A DNA stretch of 39,420 bases. It comes from DATEVL01 sp964448245. GTDB taxonomy: Bacteria > Chloroflexota > Anaerolineae > Anaerolineales > E44-bin32. Location: positions 1 through 39,420 of the forward strand of contig CAYUWF010000005.1 of assembly GCA_964448245.1 (NCBI GenBank), read 5' to 3'. Made by a program: the position numbers and the translations under genes. Each line of letters starts with the position of its first letter. Within the stretch, counting starts at the first letter, position 1. The notes below the pieces were generated by a model. It saw nothing but the letters and a program-made list of their open reading frames with translations, ran no database searches and was not told the origin of the DNA. Of this stretch, positions 25,495-32,923 are shown in pieces.

Positions 25495-26535
25495 CTAGGG
25501 AGTGAGCATGACCTTGCCGGAGTCGCCGGAGGCCATGCGCTCGAAGGCGTCATGGAAATCTTCCAGCGAAAAGCTGTCGGTCACCATAGGAGAGAGGTCC
25601 ACAGCGCCGGATCGGATGAGCCCGCGCCCCTGGTACCAGGTTTGCCACAGGCGTCGGCCGCTGATGCCCATGACGTGGGCCGCCTTGAAGACGATGTGAT
25701 GATTCCAGTCGAAGCTGAAGGCGCCCGGGGCGACGCCGAGCAGCGCCGCATCGCCGCCGGGCTTGAGCAGCGCGAACCCCTGATCGATGGCCGCCGGCGC
25801 GCCAGACATCTCGAGCAGGACATCGACGCCTTCGCCATCGGTGGCCTGGCGCACCGTATCCAACACCGGGTCCTGGGCGGCATGCAGGGCCAGGTCGGCG
25901 CCCATGCGGCGGGCGAAGTCGATCCGATAGCGGCTGATGTCGGTGGCGTAGATGGCGCGGGCGCCGATGGCGCGGGCGACGGCGATCGTCATCAGGCCGA
26001 CCGGCCCGCAGCCGGTGACGAGGACCTTCTTGGCGCGCAGGTCGAAGGCGAACGCCGTGTGGACGGCGTTGCCGAAGTTCTCCTGCAGCACGGCGATCTC
26101 GAGGGGCAAATCGGGCGGGTTGGGCCAGGCGTTCTGCGCCGGCAGCGCGATGTACTCGGCGAAGCCGCCGTCACGGTCGATGCCGATCAGGCGGGTGTTC
26201 TCGCAGATGTGGCCCTGGCCTGTGCGACAGAAGGCGCAGGTATTGCAGATGACGTGCGATTCGAGGGAGACGAATTCCCCGATGTCCGGTGTGGTGACCA
26301 TGGCGCCGCGGTCGACGACGTCCCCGCACACCTCATGCCCGACGACCACCGGCGGGTGCACGCGACCCGCCGCCCACGGGTCCCAGCGATAGACGTGGAG
26401 ATCGGTGCCGCAGATCGAGGCGGCGCGGACCCGGACAAGGACGTCGGCCGGGCCGATGGCGGGGATCGGGACGCGACGGACTTCAAAGCCCGGTCCGGGC
26501 ACGGCTTTGACGACGGCACGCATGGTGTCGGTCAT
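25495..26535 (-). CDS. tdh: L-threonine 3-dehydrogenase
   Basis: 346 residues. Zinc medium-chain dehydrogenase oxidising threonine to 2-amino-3-oxobutanoate. Catalytic zinc site SICGTDLH and GHEVCGDV, structural zinc CNTCAFCRTGQGHIC, NAD-binding GCGPVG, and Tdh-specific FGNAVHTAFAFDL and LLEMSGAP. ATG 26535 follows AGGAG by 8 bases. kbl is not next to it. First gene of the operon; a TATACT -10 lies at 26626-26621. Divergent from an aldo/keto reductase. Confidence 0.94.
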   Translation of the reverse strand: MTDTMRAVVKAVPGPGFEVRRVPIPAIGPADVLVRVRAASICGTDLHVYRWDPWAAGRVHPPVVVGHEVCGDVVDRGAMVTTPDIGEFVSLESHVICNTCAFCRTGQGHICENTRLIGIDRDGGFAEYIALPAQNAWPNPPDLPLEIAVLQENFGNAVHTAFAFDLRAKKVLVTGCGPVGLMTIAVARAIGARAIYATDISRYRIDFARRMGADLALHAAQDPVLDTVRQATDGEGVDVLLEMSGAPAAIDQGFALLKPGGDAALLGVAPGAFSFDWNHHIVFKAAHVMGISGRRLWQTWYQGRGLIRSGAVDLSPMVTDSFSLEDFHDAFERMASGDSGKVMLTP

Positions 26536-26620
26536 GCGCCAGCTCCTGCTGCCTCCCCACTCGCGGGCGACCCCGCGGCGTTCCGCTCCTCGACTCCGAA
26601 GCGGGCCGCGAGGCGGGGCG

Positions 26621-26647
26621 AGTATAGCATGATGGTCGGCCTATAAT
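26621..26647. promoter_or_regulatory. Divergent -10 elements of tdh and the aldo/keto reductase
   Basis: TATACT on the minus strand (26626-26621) and TATAAT on the plus strand (26642-26647), only 15 bases apart. No -35 boxes are clear in the shared GC-rich DNA. Confidence 0.55.
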
Positions 26648-26662
26648 GGCAGCGGAGGTTCG

Positions 26663-27622
26663 ATGAACTACCGGCGCATGGGCCGTTGGGGATTGAGGCT
26701 GAGTGAGATCAGCCTCGGCGCCTGGCTGACGTTCGGGGAGGACATCGACGAGAGCTCGGCCGAGCGCATGCTGCGCACCGCGTACGAGCGTGGAGTCAAC
26801 TTTTTCGACAACGCCGATGTCTACCAGGGTGGCCGTGGCGAAGAGGTGATGGGTGCCGGGATCCAGGGGCTGCCGCGCGCGGCGCTGGTGATCTCGAGCA
26901 AGGTCTTCTGGCGCACCATGCCGGGGCCCAACGGACAGGGGTTGTCGCGCAAACACATCCTGGAGTCGTGCCACGCCTCGCTGCGGCGGCTGAGGACCGA
27001 GTACCTCGACCTGTATTTCTGCCACCGTTTCGACGGCGAGACGCCGTTGGATGAAACGGTGCGGGCGATGGACGATCTGGTGCGTCAGGGCAAGGTGCTC
27101 TACTGGGGCACCTCCGAATGGACGGCGGCCCAAATCGAGCAGGCGACGGACATTGCCACGCGGGGAGGGTTTGTCCCGCCGGCGGTAGAGCAGCCGCAAT
27201 ACAACCTGCTGGTGTGGCGCGTGGTCGAGCAGGACCTGGTACCGCTCGTGGAACGACTCGGCATCGGCCTCGTGACCTGGAGCCCGCTCCGTTCCGGCCT
27301 GCTGAGCGGCAAGTACAACGCCGCGCCTCCGCCGGGCGCCCGGTTGGCCCGCAAGGAATACAACTGGCTGGCCGATGTCCTGACCGAAGCGAATCTGGCC
27401 GTGGCGCGGGGGTTGGCGGAGGTCGCCGGCGACCTGGGTTGCACGCCGGCGCAGTTGGCCATCGGCTGGCTGCTGCGGACTGCGCAAGTGACGAGCGTGA
27501 TCACCGGAGCGACCTCCATGGCGCAGCTCGAGGAGAACCTGGGGGCGTCGGAGGTCGCGGTACGCCTGACGGCTGATGTGCTCGGCCGGATCGATGACCT
27601 TCTGGAGGGACGGGCGAGCTAG
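26663..27622 (+). CDS. Aldo/keto reductase (Kv-beta/YghZ-like)
   Basis: 319 residues, NADPH-dependent reductase of the AKR fold. Catalytic tetrad Asp49, Tyr54, Lys80 and His121 is intact (FFDNADVYQGG, VISSKVFW, DLYFCHRFD). The SEWTAAQIEQA segment and the C-terminal SVITGATSMAQLEENLGA match the potassium-channel beta-subunit branch. ATG 26663 follows GCGGAGG; the -10 TATAAT is at 26642-26647. Substrate unknown. Confidence 0.93.
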   Translation: MNYRRMGRWGLRLSEISLGAWLTFGEDIDESSAERMLRTAYERGVNFFDNADVYQGGRGEEVMGAGIQGLPRAALVISSKVFWRTMPGPNGQGLSRKHILESCHASLRRLRTEYLDLYFCHRFDGETPLDETVRAMDDLVRQGKVLYWGTSEWTAAQIEQATDIATRGGFVPPAVEQPQYNLLVWRVVEQDLVPLVERLGIGLVTWSPLRSGLLSGKYNAAPPPGARLARKEYNWLADVLTEANLAVARGLAEVAGDLGCTPAQLAIGWLLRTAQVTSVITGATSMAQLEENLGASEVAVRLTADVLGRIDDLLEGRAS

Positions 27623-27653
27623 CATGTTGCGAAAAAATGGCTACGGTCGTCAA

Positions 27654-27752
27654 ACCCCCGCCCCCCAGACCTCCGCCCCCTCTCCGCCACGTCTCTGTTC
27701 GCAGCCGGACCCTGTCCGCGGAGAGGGGGTCGGGGGGTGAGGTGGGGAGATG
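27654..27752. repeat. CCCCCTCTCCGC inverted repeat
   Basis: Perfect 12-base arms CCCCCTCTCCGC (27676-27687) and GCGGAGAGGGGG (27718-27729), extended by imperfect pairing on both sides. It lies between convergent genes and may act as a two-way terminator. One of two related elements in 27654-27841. Confidence 0.75.
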
Positions 27753-27774
27753 ATTTTTCAGCGACCTGTTAGAA

Positions 27775-27841
27775 CCCTCACCCCTTGGTCCCCTCCCCAG
27801 ACCTCTCGCGTCGGGAGAGGGGATGGGGTGAGGGAGGGCCA
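27775..27841. repeat. CCCTCACCCC inverted repeat
   Basis: Arms CCCTCACCCC (27775-27784) and GGGGTGAGGG (27825-27834), with inner CCCCTC/GAGGGG pairing. It resembles the C-rich palindromes common in Chloroflexota. It ends 7 bases before the patatin stop codon. Confidence 0.75.
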
Positions 27842-27847
27842 ACGCAG

Positions 27848-28834
27848 TCAGGGCGCCGCGGAGTCCCCCATCTCGAGGCCGGCGGGCGCGTCGAAGTCAA
27901 TGCGGTCGGCGAAGGCGCGGCCGATCCGTTCGAGCAGGTCCACTGCCCACGCCGCGTCCATCCCGATCTTGGACAGATCCACTCGCGGTGGCACGTCGAC
28001 GCCGAGCTCGGCCATCACCCGGGCCGACAGGTCGAGCTGATAACGCCGGAAGTCCAGCCGCCCGCTCTGCCCGTACTCCCGCCGCGTGATGTACGTCTGC
28101 CAGTCGGCGGAGTCCTCCAGGAGTTCGTCGAGGACCCAGAAGCCCCAATCGATGATGCTGGCGCGGGGCGCGTCGATAGGGTGCGGCAGGCGCCCCGTGC
28201 CGAACGACAGCATCCGGGTCTCGCCCGGCGTGTACCGCCCTCCGCCGTAGTGGAGGGCCTCCACCGCCGCCTGATAGCACGGATTGCCGGCGACGCCCAC
28301 GCCGCCGTCGACCCAGACATAGTCCATCTCGTGGTAGCGCGTCTGGTGCGGCGGGAAGTAGGTGGGCGCGGCAATACTGGCCAGAACCGTATCCCTCAGC
28401 GGGAGGTCGCCCCACAGGTGCGCGTTATCCTCCTGGTCGCGCACGAAGAAGTCGGTCCGGCCGGTGCGCGTGTTCTTGGCGGTGATCATCACATCCAGGG
28501 GCAGGCTGTTGAGCGGGAGATGGGCGCCCATCTCGGTCAGCAGACGGGCGACGAAATCGACGTGGTAGCGGTGGTTGCCGCGGTTGAGGACGACCTGCCA
28601 CCACGGCAGGCGCTGGAAGGCCTCCGTCGCCAGCTCGCGATACAAGGAGAGCAGACCCCGCGCGCTGACTCCCAGGGCGATGCCGGCGGCGATGACGGCG
28701 CCGGTGGAGGTGCCGGCCGCCATATCGAAGATCTCGCGGCAGGGGCGCCCGAGCCTCGACTCGAGGCGCACCAGGCAGGCCAGCGGGATGATCCCGCGCA
28801 CTCCGCCGCCGTCGATGGAAAGTATCGTTCGCAT
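27848..28834 (-). CDS. Patatin-like phospholipase
   Basis: 328 residues. Serine lipid hydrolase: GGGVRG oxyanion loop (9-14), nucleophile elbow GTSTG (41-45, Ser43) and catalytic Asp in DGG (Asp176). This form is close to the CapV branch used by CBASS defence, but no cyclase, Cap2 or Cap3 gene is adjacent. ATG 28834 has GGGGGAAA upstream. It faces away from lipB with a palindrome-rich gap between them. Confidence 0.9.
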   Translation of the reverse strand: MRTILSIDGGGVRGIIPLACLVRLESRLGRPCREIFDMAAGTSTGAVIAAGIALGVSARGLLSLYRELATEAFQRLPWWQVVLNRGNHRYHVDFVARLLTEMGAHLPLNSLPLDVMITAKNTRTGRTDFFVRDQEDNAHLWGDLPLRDTVLASIAAPTYFPPHQTRYHEMDYVWVDGGVGVAGNPCYQAAVEALHYGGGRYTPGETRMLSFGTGRLPHPIDAPRASIIDWGFWVLDELLEDSADWQTYITRREYGQSGRLDFRRYQLDLSARVMAELGVDVPPRVDLSKIGMDAAWAVDLLERIGRAFADRIDFDAPAGLEMGDSAAP

Positions 28835-29145
28835 GCCGGTTTCCCCCGTTGCGAATTCCGTGCCGCTCTTCGGTCGCGCCCCTCGCTCAGCCCGCGGCTC
28901 CGCCCGGGAGAGACGCTGACCGCTGCCCGGTTTGTTCATCGCCCGTGCCGGGGATCGTGCTTAGCATCCTGCAGAGGACTTGCAGCCAGGCGCCGCAAGA
29001 GCCGCAGGCCGTCGGGCGCCAAGTGCGGCCAGTACCCGGGGCGGGGCCCAGTGGCGGGACCATAGGGATTCGTCGCGCCCTTTGGGCGCTCGGAATGACA
29101 TTGACTGCGGCATAGGCGCCAACCGCGGCGTTCCCCCTCCCCATG
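28835..29145. other. Gene-free stretch between patatin and lipB
   Basis: 311 bases. Holds the first copy of an AGGGATTC...GGAATGACAT palindromic element (29064-29101) and part of the second (29143-29182). No gene, promoter or RNA recognised. Confidence 0.75.
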
Positions 29146-29182
29146 TCATTCCGAGGCCCGCGTGGCGGGCCGAGGAATCCCT
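29064..29182. repeat. Inverted pair of AGGGATTC/GGAATGACAT elements
   Basis: Copy 1 (29064-29101) and copy 2 (29143-29182, reversed) share outer ends AGGGATTC and TCGGAATGACAT and hairpin centres GCGCCC/GGGCGC and GGCCCGC/GCGGGCC. Copy 2 contains the stop and last 12 codons of lipB. Confidence 0.75.
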
Positions 29183-29928
29183 GAGGCGCGCCTGAGGACC
29201 ATCCGCAGGCCGAAGACCTGCCCGAAGGCGGCCGCCACTTCCTGGCGGACGCGTCCCATCGCCGGCGGAGGATCGAGCAGCTGTTCAAGCGAGACCACCG
29301 GATGGTCGACCAAGCCGCAGGCGATGATTCCCTCCCAGTAATCCATGTCGGGGGACACATTGAGCGCGAAGCCGTGCCGGCTGACCCCGGCGGAGTCGAC
29401 CTTCACGCCGATGGCGGCGATTTTCGCCGGCTTGCGGCGCGCCGCCGGAGGGCAGCGCGGGCAGCGCGAGGCGACGTCTGGCTGGACCCACACGCCCGTT
29501 AGACCGGGTTGCACGCCGCTGGCCAGTCCGAGCCGAGCCAGCGCCACGATGAGAACCTGCTCGAGCTGCCGGAGGAAGCCGACGTAGTCCGCCTGCGGGA
29601 GCCGCCCCAAGTTCTCGAGCTTTCCCAGCGGCATCAACGGATAGGCGACGAGCTGGCCCGGTCCATGATAGGTGACGTCGCCGCCGCGGTCGACCCACAG
29701 GACTTCCACCTGCCGGGCGGCGCGGGTGGCCTCATCCCACAGCAAGTTTTCTTCATGTCCTCGTCGGCCGAAGGTGAAAGTGTGCGGGTGTTCGAGCAGG
29801 AGCAGGGTCGGAGGCTGTTCGCCGCGGGCGATCGGAGCGGCCAGGCTCTCCTGCATGGCCCACGCCTGGCGGTAGGGGGTCAATCCGAGATCGACGACAC
29901 GGCACACGCGGCGTTCATCGGAGGGCAT
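29146..29928 (-). CDS. lipB: Octanoyl-[ACP]:protein N-octanoyltransferase
   Basis: 260 residues. First step of lipoate synthesis. Visible: LLLLEHPHTFTFGRRG, RGGDVTYHGPGQLVAYP, KIAAIGVKV with the catalytic Lys, RHGFALNV, and IIACGL with the catalytic Cys. ATG 29928 is taken because a longer frame (29967) would place the start upstream of the TATAAT at 29956-29951. The last 12 residues (SGIPRPATRASE) come from a repeat element and are not part of the family. lipA is not in the window. Confidence 0.92.
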   Translation of the reverse strand: MPSDERRVCRVVDLGLTPYRQAWAMQESLAAPIARGEQPPTLLLLEHPHTFTFGRRGHEENLLWDEATRAARQVEVLWVDRGGDVTYHGPGQLVAYPLMPLGKLENLGRLPQADYVGFLRQLEQVLIVALARLGLASGVQPGLTGVWVQPDVASRCPRCPPAARRKPAKIAAIGVKVDSAGVSRHGFALNVSPDMDYWEGIIACGLVDHPVVSLEQLLDPPPAMGRVRQEVAAAFGQVFGLRMVLRRASGIPRPATRASE

Positions 29929-29950
29929 CGGGGGCGACCAGCGTACGAGG

Positions 29951-29979
29951 ATTATAGCGGAGGGCATCGAGAGTAGAAT
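29951..29979. promoter_or_regulatory. Overlapping divergent -10 elements of lipB and the PBP gene
   Basis: lipB: TATAAT on the minus strand (29956-29951), 22 bases before its ATG. PBP: TAGAAT on the plus strand (29974-29979), 6 bases before its GTG, a leaderless spacing. A direct repeat CGGAGGGCATCG occurs at 29919-29930 and 29958-29969. Confidence 0.55.
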
Positions 29980-29985
29980 GACCGC

Positions 29986-32808
29986 GTGACTTCCGTCGCC
30001 GAAATGGTGCGACTGCGGCGCAATCGCCGGCGTCGCGCGACCTCACGCGGGTGGGCAAGGACCGTCTTCCTGGCCGCGTGTGTGGCGGCCGTCCTGGCCG
30101 CCGGCGCCGGGATGGTGGCAGGCGCACAGATTCTGTTCGCGGCAGCGGCCGACCTGCCGGCGGCAGTCTCGCTGGAGAGCTTCTTCGGCCCGCGCGGGAG
30201 CGAGCGTTTCCGCCCGGCGCAGTTGTTCGATCGCACCGGCGACGTGCTCCTGGCGGAGGGAATCCATCCGCTCGCGCGCGATCGCCGGTGGCAGGCACTC
30301 GAACGACTCCCCCCAGCAGTGACGCAGGCGACGATCGCCGCGCTCGATCCCGCGTTCTGGTCGAACGCCGGCTCCGATGCTGCGGCGGCGCCCGGGGTCA
30401 TCTTGCAGGCCGTCCTGGGAGGAGAGACGCCGAGCCGGACGCCGACGATCACCGAACGGCTGGCGCGGCTAACACTCGTGCAAGGGGAAGACTCGTCGTT
30501 GGCGGCCCTTCTGTTGGAAGCGGACATCGCCGCCTCCTATCCCAAGGCGCAAGTCCTGGAGTGGTTCCTGAACAGCGCCGATTACGGCAACCTGGCCTTC
30601 GGCATCGATGCCGCGGCACTCGTCTACCTGGGGAAGCCGGCGGAGGAGCTGACCCTCGGTGAGGCGGCGCTGCTGGCGGCGCTCCCGGCGCATCCAGAAG
30701 TGGATCCCTTCGTCGATACCGAGGCGGCGCGAGCGCTGCAGCAGGAAGTGTTGCGTGCCATGCGAAGCCAGGGATGGATCACGGCCGAGGAAGAGCGTGC
30801 CGCGCAGCGCGAGGCGAGTCACCTGCGCGCCGAGGAAGCTCGCCGGGCGATGCAGGGTCTGGGTTTCGTGCAGATCGTCTGGGAGGAGCTGCGCGCGCGT
30901 ATCGGCCCCGGGGCGGCGGCCCAGGGAGGGGTGCGCGTCGTGACCACCCTCGACCTCGATCTGCAGCTTCAGGCGGATTGCCTGGCGCGCTCACACCTGG
31001 CGCGGATGGAGGGTGGGGATCCGTTCAGTGTCCTGCCCGCGGCGGACGGTTCGCCTTGCGCCGCGGCGTCGCTGCTTCCGCCGCTGCGCCCTGGGGACAG
31101 CGGTGTCGACCACCGCATCGAGAGCGCTGCCACCATCCTGCTCGATCCGGCGACCGGTGAAGTGCGCGCGCTGACGGGCCCGGCCGTGGAACCCCGTGCC
31201 GCCGGAAGTGCGCTCGCTCCCCTGGTCTACCTGAGCGCCTTCTCGCGCGGCTACACGCCGGCCACGATGATCATCGACGCCGGGGAAGGAGCGGCGGCGC
31301 GCGGCCCGATCCGCTTGCGGACGGCTTTGGCCGACGGCGACGTCAGCACCGCCGACCAGCTCCTCGACCTGCTCGGCCCGGGAGTCGTCGCCAGCACCCT
31401 CGGGCAAATGGGGCTCGGCCTCCCGGCCGAATCGCTCGGAGCCGAGGCGGGGGGTGCGCAGGTGCGGCTGGATGACCTGGCGGCCGCCTTCGGCCTCCTG
31501 GCCAACCGGGGGATCCAGGCCGGTGCGGCGGCCGCTCAAGGGGATGGAGTTGATGCCTCCACCATCCAGGCCGTCTTCGCCCCCGAGGGGGAGGAGCTCT
31601 ACCGCATGGCGCCCGAGCGGCGCAGCGTCATCTCGGAGGGGCTGGCCTTTCTCCTCACCGACATTCTCTCCGATGAGGCGGCGCGCAACGAGGCCTATGG
31701 ACCGGGCAGCGCTCTCGACATCGGCCGCCCGTCGGCGACGGTGACGGGATCGACCCCCTCGGACAACTGGGCCCTCGGCTACACCCCCCGACTCTTGGCG
31801 GGGGTATGGGTCGGCGCGCAGGCCGGCGAACCACTCGAGGGAGTGCATGCGCTCAACGGTGCGGTGCCGATCTGGCACGCGCTGATGCGCTACGCTTCGC
31901 GCGACCTGCCAGCGGAGACCTGGCCGATGCCCCCCGACGTCACCCAACTCGACGTGTGCGATCCGTCCGGCTATCTGCCGACAGCCTACTGCCCGCGGGT
32001 GGTGCGCGAGGTCTTCCTGCTCGGCACGGAACCGACGCACACCGACACGCTCTATCGCCCGTTCCGCATCAACCGAGAGACAGGACGCCTGGCCACCTAC
32101 TTCACACCGCTCGACCAGATCGAGGAGGTCGTCTACTTCGTGCCTCCCCCGGAGGCCGAGGCCTGGGTGGAGGCGGCCGGTCTGGAGCCCCCGCCGGCTG
32201 AGTACGATCGGATCTCACTCCCGGCCGGGCCCGACGAGAGTGTCCATCTCTCGTCCCCGGCTTTCTTCGATGTCGTCGGCGGCGAAGTGGCAGTGACGGG
32301 AACGGCGGCCGGCGACGGATTCGCCAGCTACCGGCTGGATGTCGGCGAAGGTCTCGACCCCAGAGCGTGGCTGCAGATCGGCCACGGTCAGGAGGCGCCG
32401 GTACGCAACGGCCGGTTGGGGCGATGGGAAACCTCTGGATGGAGCGGCGCAGCTATCCTGCGCCTGACGGTGGTGCGAGAGGATGGAACGGTCGAGACGG
32501 CGGCCGTGCCGGTCACCGTCGACAACCGGGCGCCGACCGTCGAGATCGTGCTGCCGGGGGAAGGGGCCTCCTTTACGGCGCCGGCGGACAAGGAAGTCCC
32601 GATTCAGGTGGAGGCGTCGGACGACACGCTCCTGGAGCGGGTCGTGATCTTCGTCGACGACCGGGCGATGTTGACGCGCAGCGAGCCGCCCTGGTCGCTG
32701 CGCTGGCCGCTGGGAGCGGCCGGCGAGCACGTCATCCGGGCCCGGGCCTACGATGGCGCGGGCAACTGGACCGACTCGGAAGACATCACCATCAGCGTAG
32801 CGCGGTGA
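29986..32808 (+). CDS. Class A penicillin-binding-protein homologue, catalytically degenerate
   Basis: 940 residues. One transmembrane helix (about 25-48), then a GT51 transglycosylase-like region, a transpeptidase-like region (about 380-620), and a C-terminal Ig-like part with PTVEIVLPGEG repeats. GT51 catalytic Glu is replaced: ALDPAFW (Leu120) where AAEDxxF is expected. Transpeptidase SxxK reads Ser408-Ala-Leu-Ala411 (no Lys), SxN region reads LADGDVS (448-454), and KTG reads Val586-Thr-Gly588. The flanking signatures (YTPATMI, DLAAAFGLLANRG, NWALGYTPRLLAGVWVG) confirm the family. Reading frame is intact for 940 codons, so it is not a simple pseudogene. Starts at GTG 29986 with no Shine-Dalgarno. 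May be a structural cell-wall scaffold. Confidence 0.85.
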   Translation: MTSVAEMVRLRRNRRRRATSRGWARTVFLAACVAAVLAAGAGMVAGAQILFAAAADLPAAVSLESFFGPRGSERFRPAQLFDRTGDVLLAEGIHPLARDRRWQALERLPPAVTQATIAALDPAFWSNAGSDAAAAPGVILQAVLGGETPSRTPTITERLARLTLVQGEDSSLAALLLEADIAASYPKAQVLEWFLNSADYGNLAFGIDAAALVYLGKPAEELTLGEAALLAALPAHPEVDPFVDTEAARALQQEVLRAMRSQGWITAEEERAAQREASHLRAEEARRAMQGLGFVQIVWEELRARIGPGAAAQGGVRVVTTLDLDLQLQADCLARSHLARMEGGDPFSVLPAADGSPCAAASLLPPLRPGDSGVDHRIESAATILLDPATGEVRALTGPAVEPRAAGSALAPLVYLSAFSRGYTPATMIIDAGEGAAARGPIRLRTALADGDVSTADQLLDLLGPGVVASTLGQMGLGLPAESLGAEAGGAQVRLDDLAAAFGLLANRGIQAGAAAAQGDGVDASTIQAVFAPEGEELYRMAPERRSVISEGLAFLLTDILSDEAARNEAYGPGSALDIGRPSATVTGSTPSDNWALGYTPRLLAGVWVGAQAGEPLEGVHALNGAVPIWHALMRYASRDLPAETWPMPPDVTQLDVCDPSGYLPTAYCPRVVREVFLLGTEPTHTDTLYRPFRINRETGRLATYFTPLDQIEEVVYFVPPPEAEAWVEAAGLEPPPAEYDRISLPAGPDESVHLSSPAFFDVVGGEVAVTGTAAGDGFASYRLDVGEGLDPRAWLQIGHGQEAPVRNGRLGRWETSGWSGAAILRLTVVREDGTVETAAVPVTVDNRAPTVEIVLPGEGASFTAPADKEVPIQVEASDDTLLERVVIFVDDRAMLTRSEPPWSLRWPLGAAGEHVIRARAYDGAGNWTDSEDITISVAR

Positions 32809-32829
32809 GGGGTTCGATCCGCGTAAAGA

Positions 32830-32857
32830 GTAGGGGCACGGCACACCGTGCCCCTAC
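32830..32857 (+). terminator. GTAGGGGCACGG hairpin
   Basis: Perfect 12-base stem GTAGGGGCACGG/CCGTGCCCCTAC with loop CACA, starting 22 bases after the PBP stop. Probably a terminator or part of a repeat family. Confidence 0.7.
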
Positions 32858-32877
32858 GTGCCGCTGGCGACCTGTGA

Positions 32878-32913
32878 CGTAGGGGCGAAGCAGGCTTCGC
32901 CCCTACGTTTTCC
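32878..32913 (+). terminator. GTAGGGGCGAAGC hairpin with T run
   Basis: Perfect 14-base stem CGTAGGGGCGAAGC/GCTTCGCCCCTACG, loop AG, followed by TTTTCC. The stem and T run make it a plausible intrinsic terminator for the PBP gene; it is also 11 bases past the stop of the opposite-strand lipoprotein gene. Confidence 0.75.
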
Positions 32914-32923
32914 TATCGGGCAC

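Noticed and set aside
27848..28834. Patatin as the effector of a CBASS defence system
   Set aside because: No CD-NTase, Cap2/Cap3 or other defence gene is adjacent. The nucleotidyltransferase at 20322-21314 is 6.5 kb away in an operon with kinases.
32805..32822. GGTTCGATCC looking like a tRNA T-loop
   Set aside because: No flanking 5-base T stem, acceptor stem or anticodon arm; it overlaps the PBP stop region.
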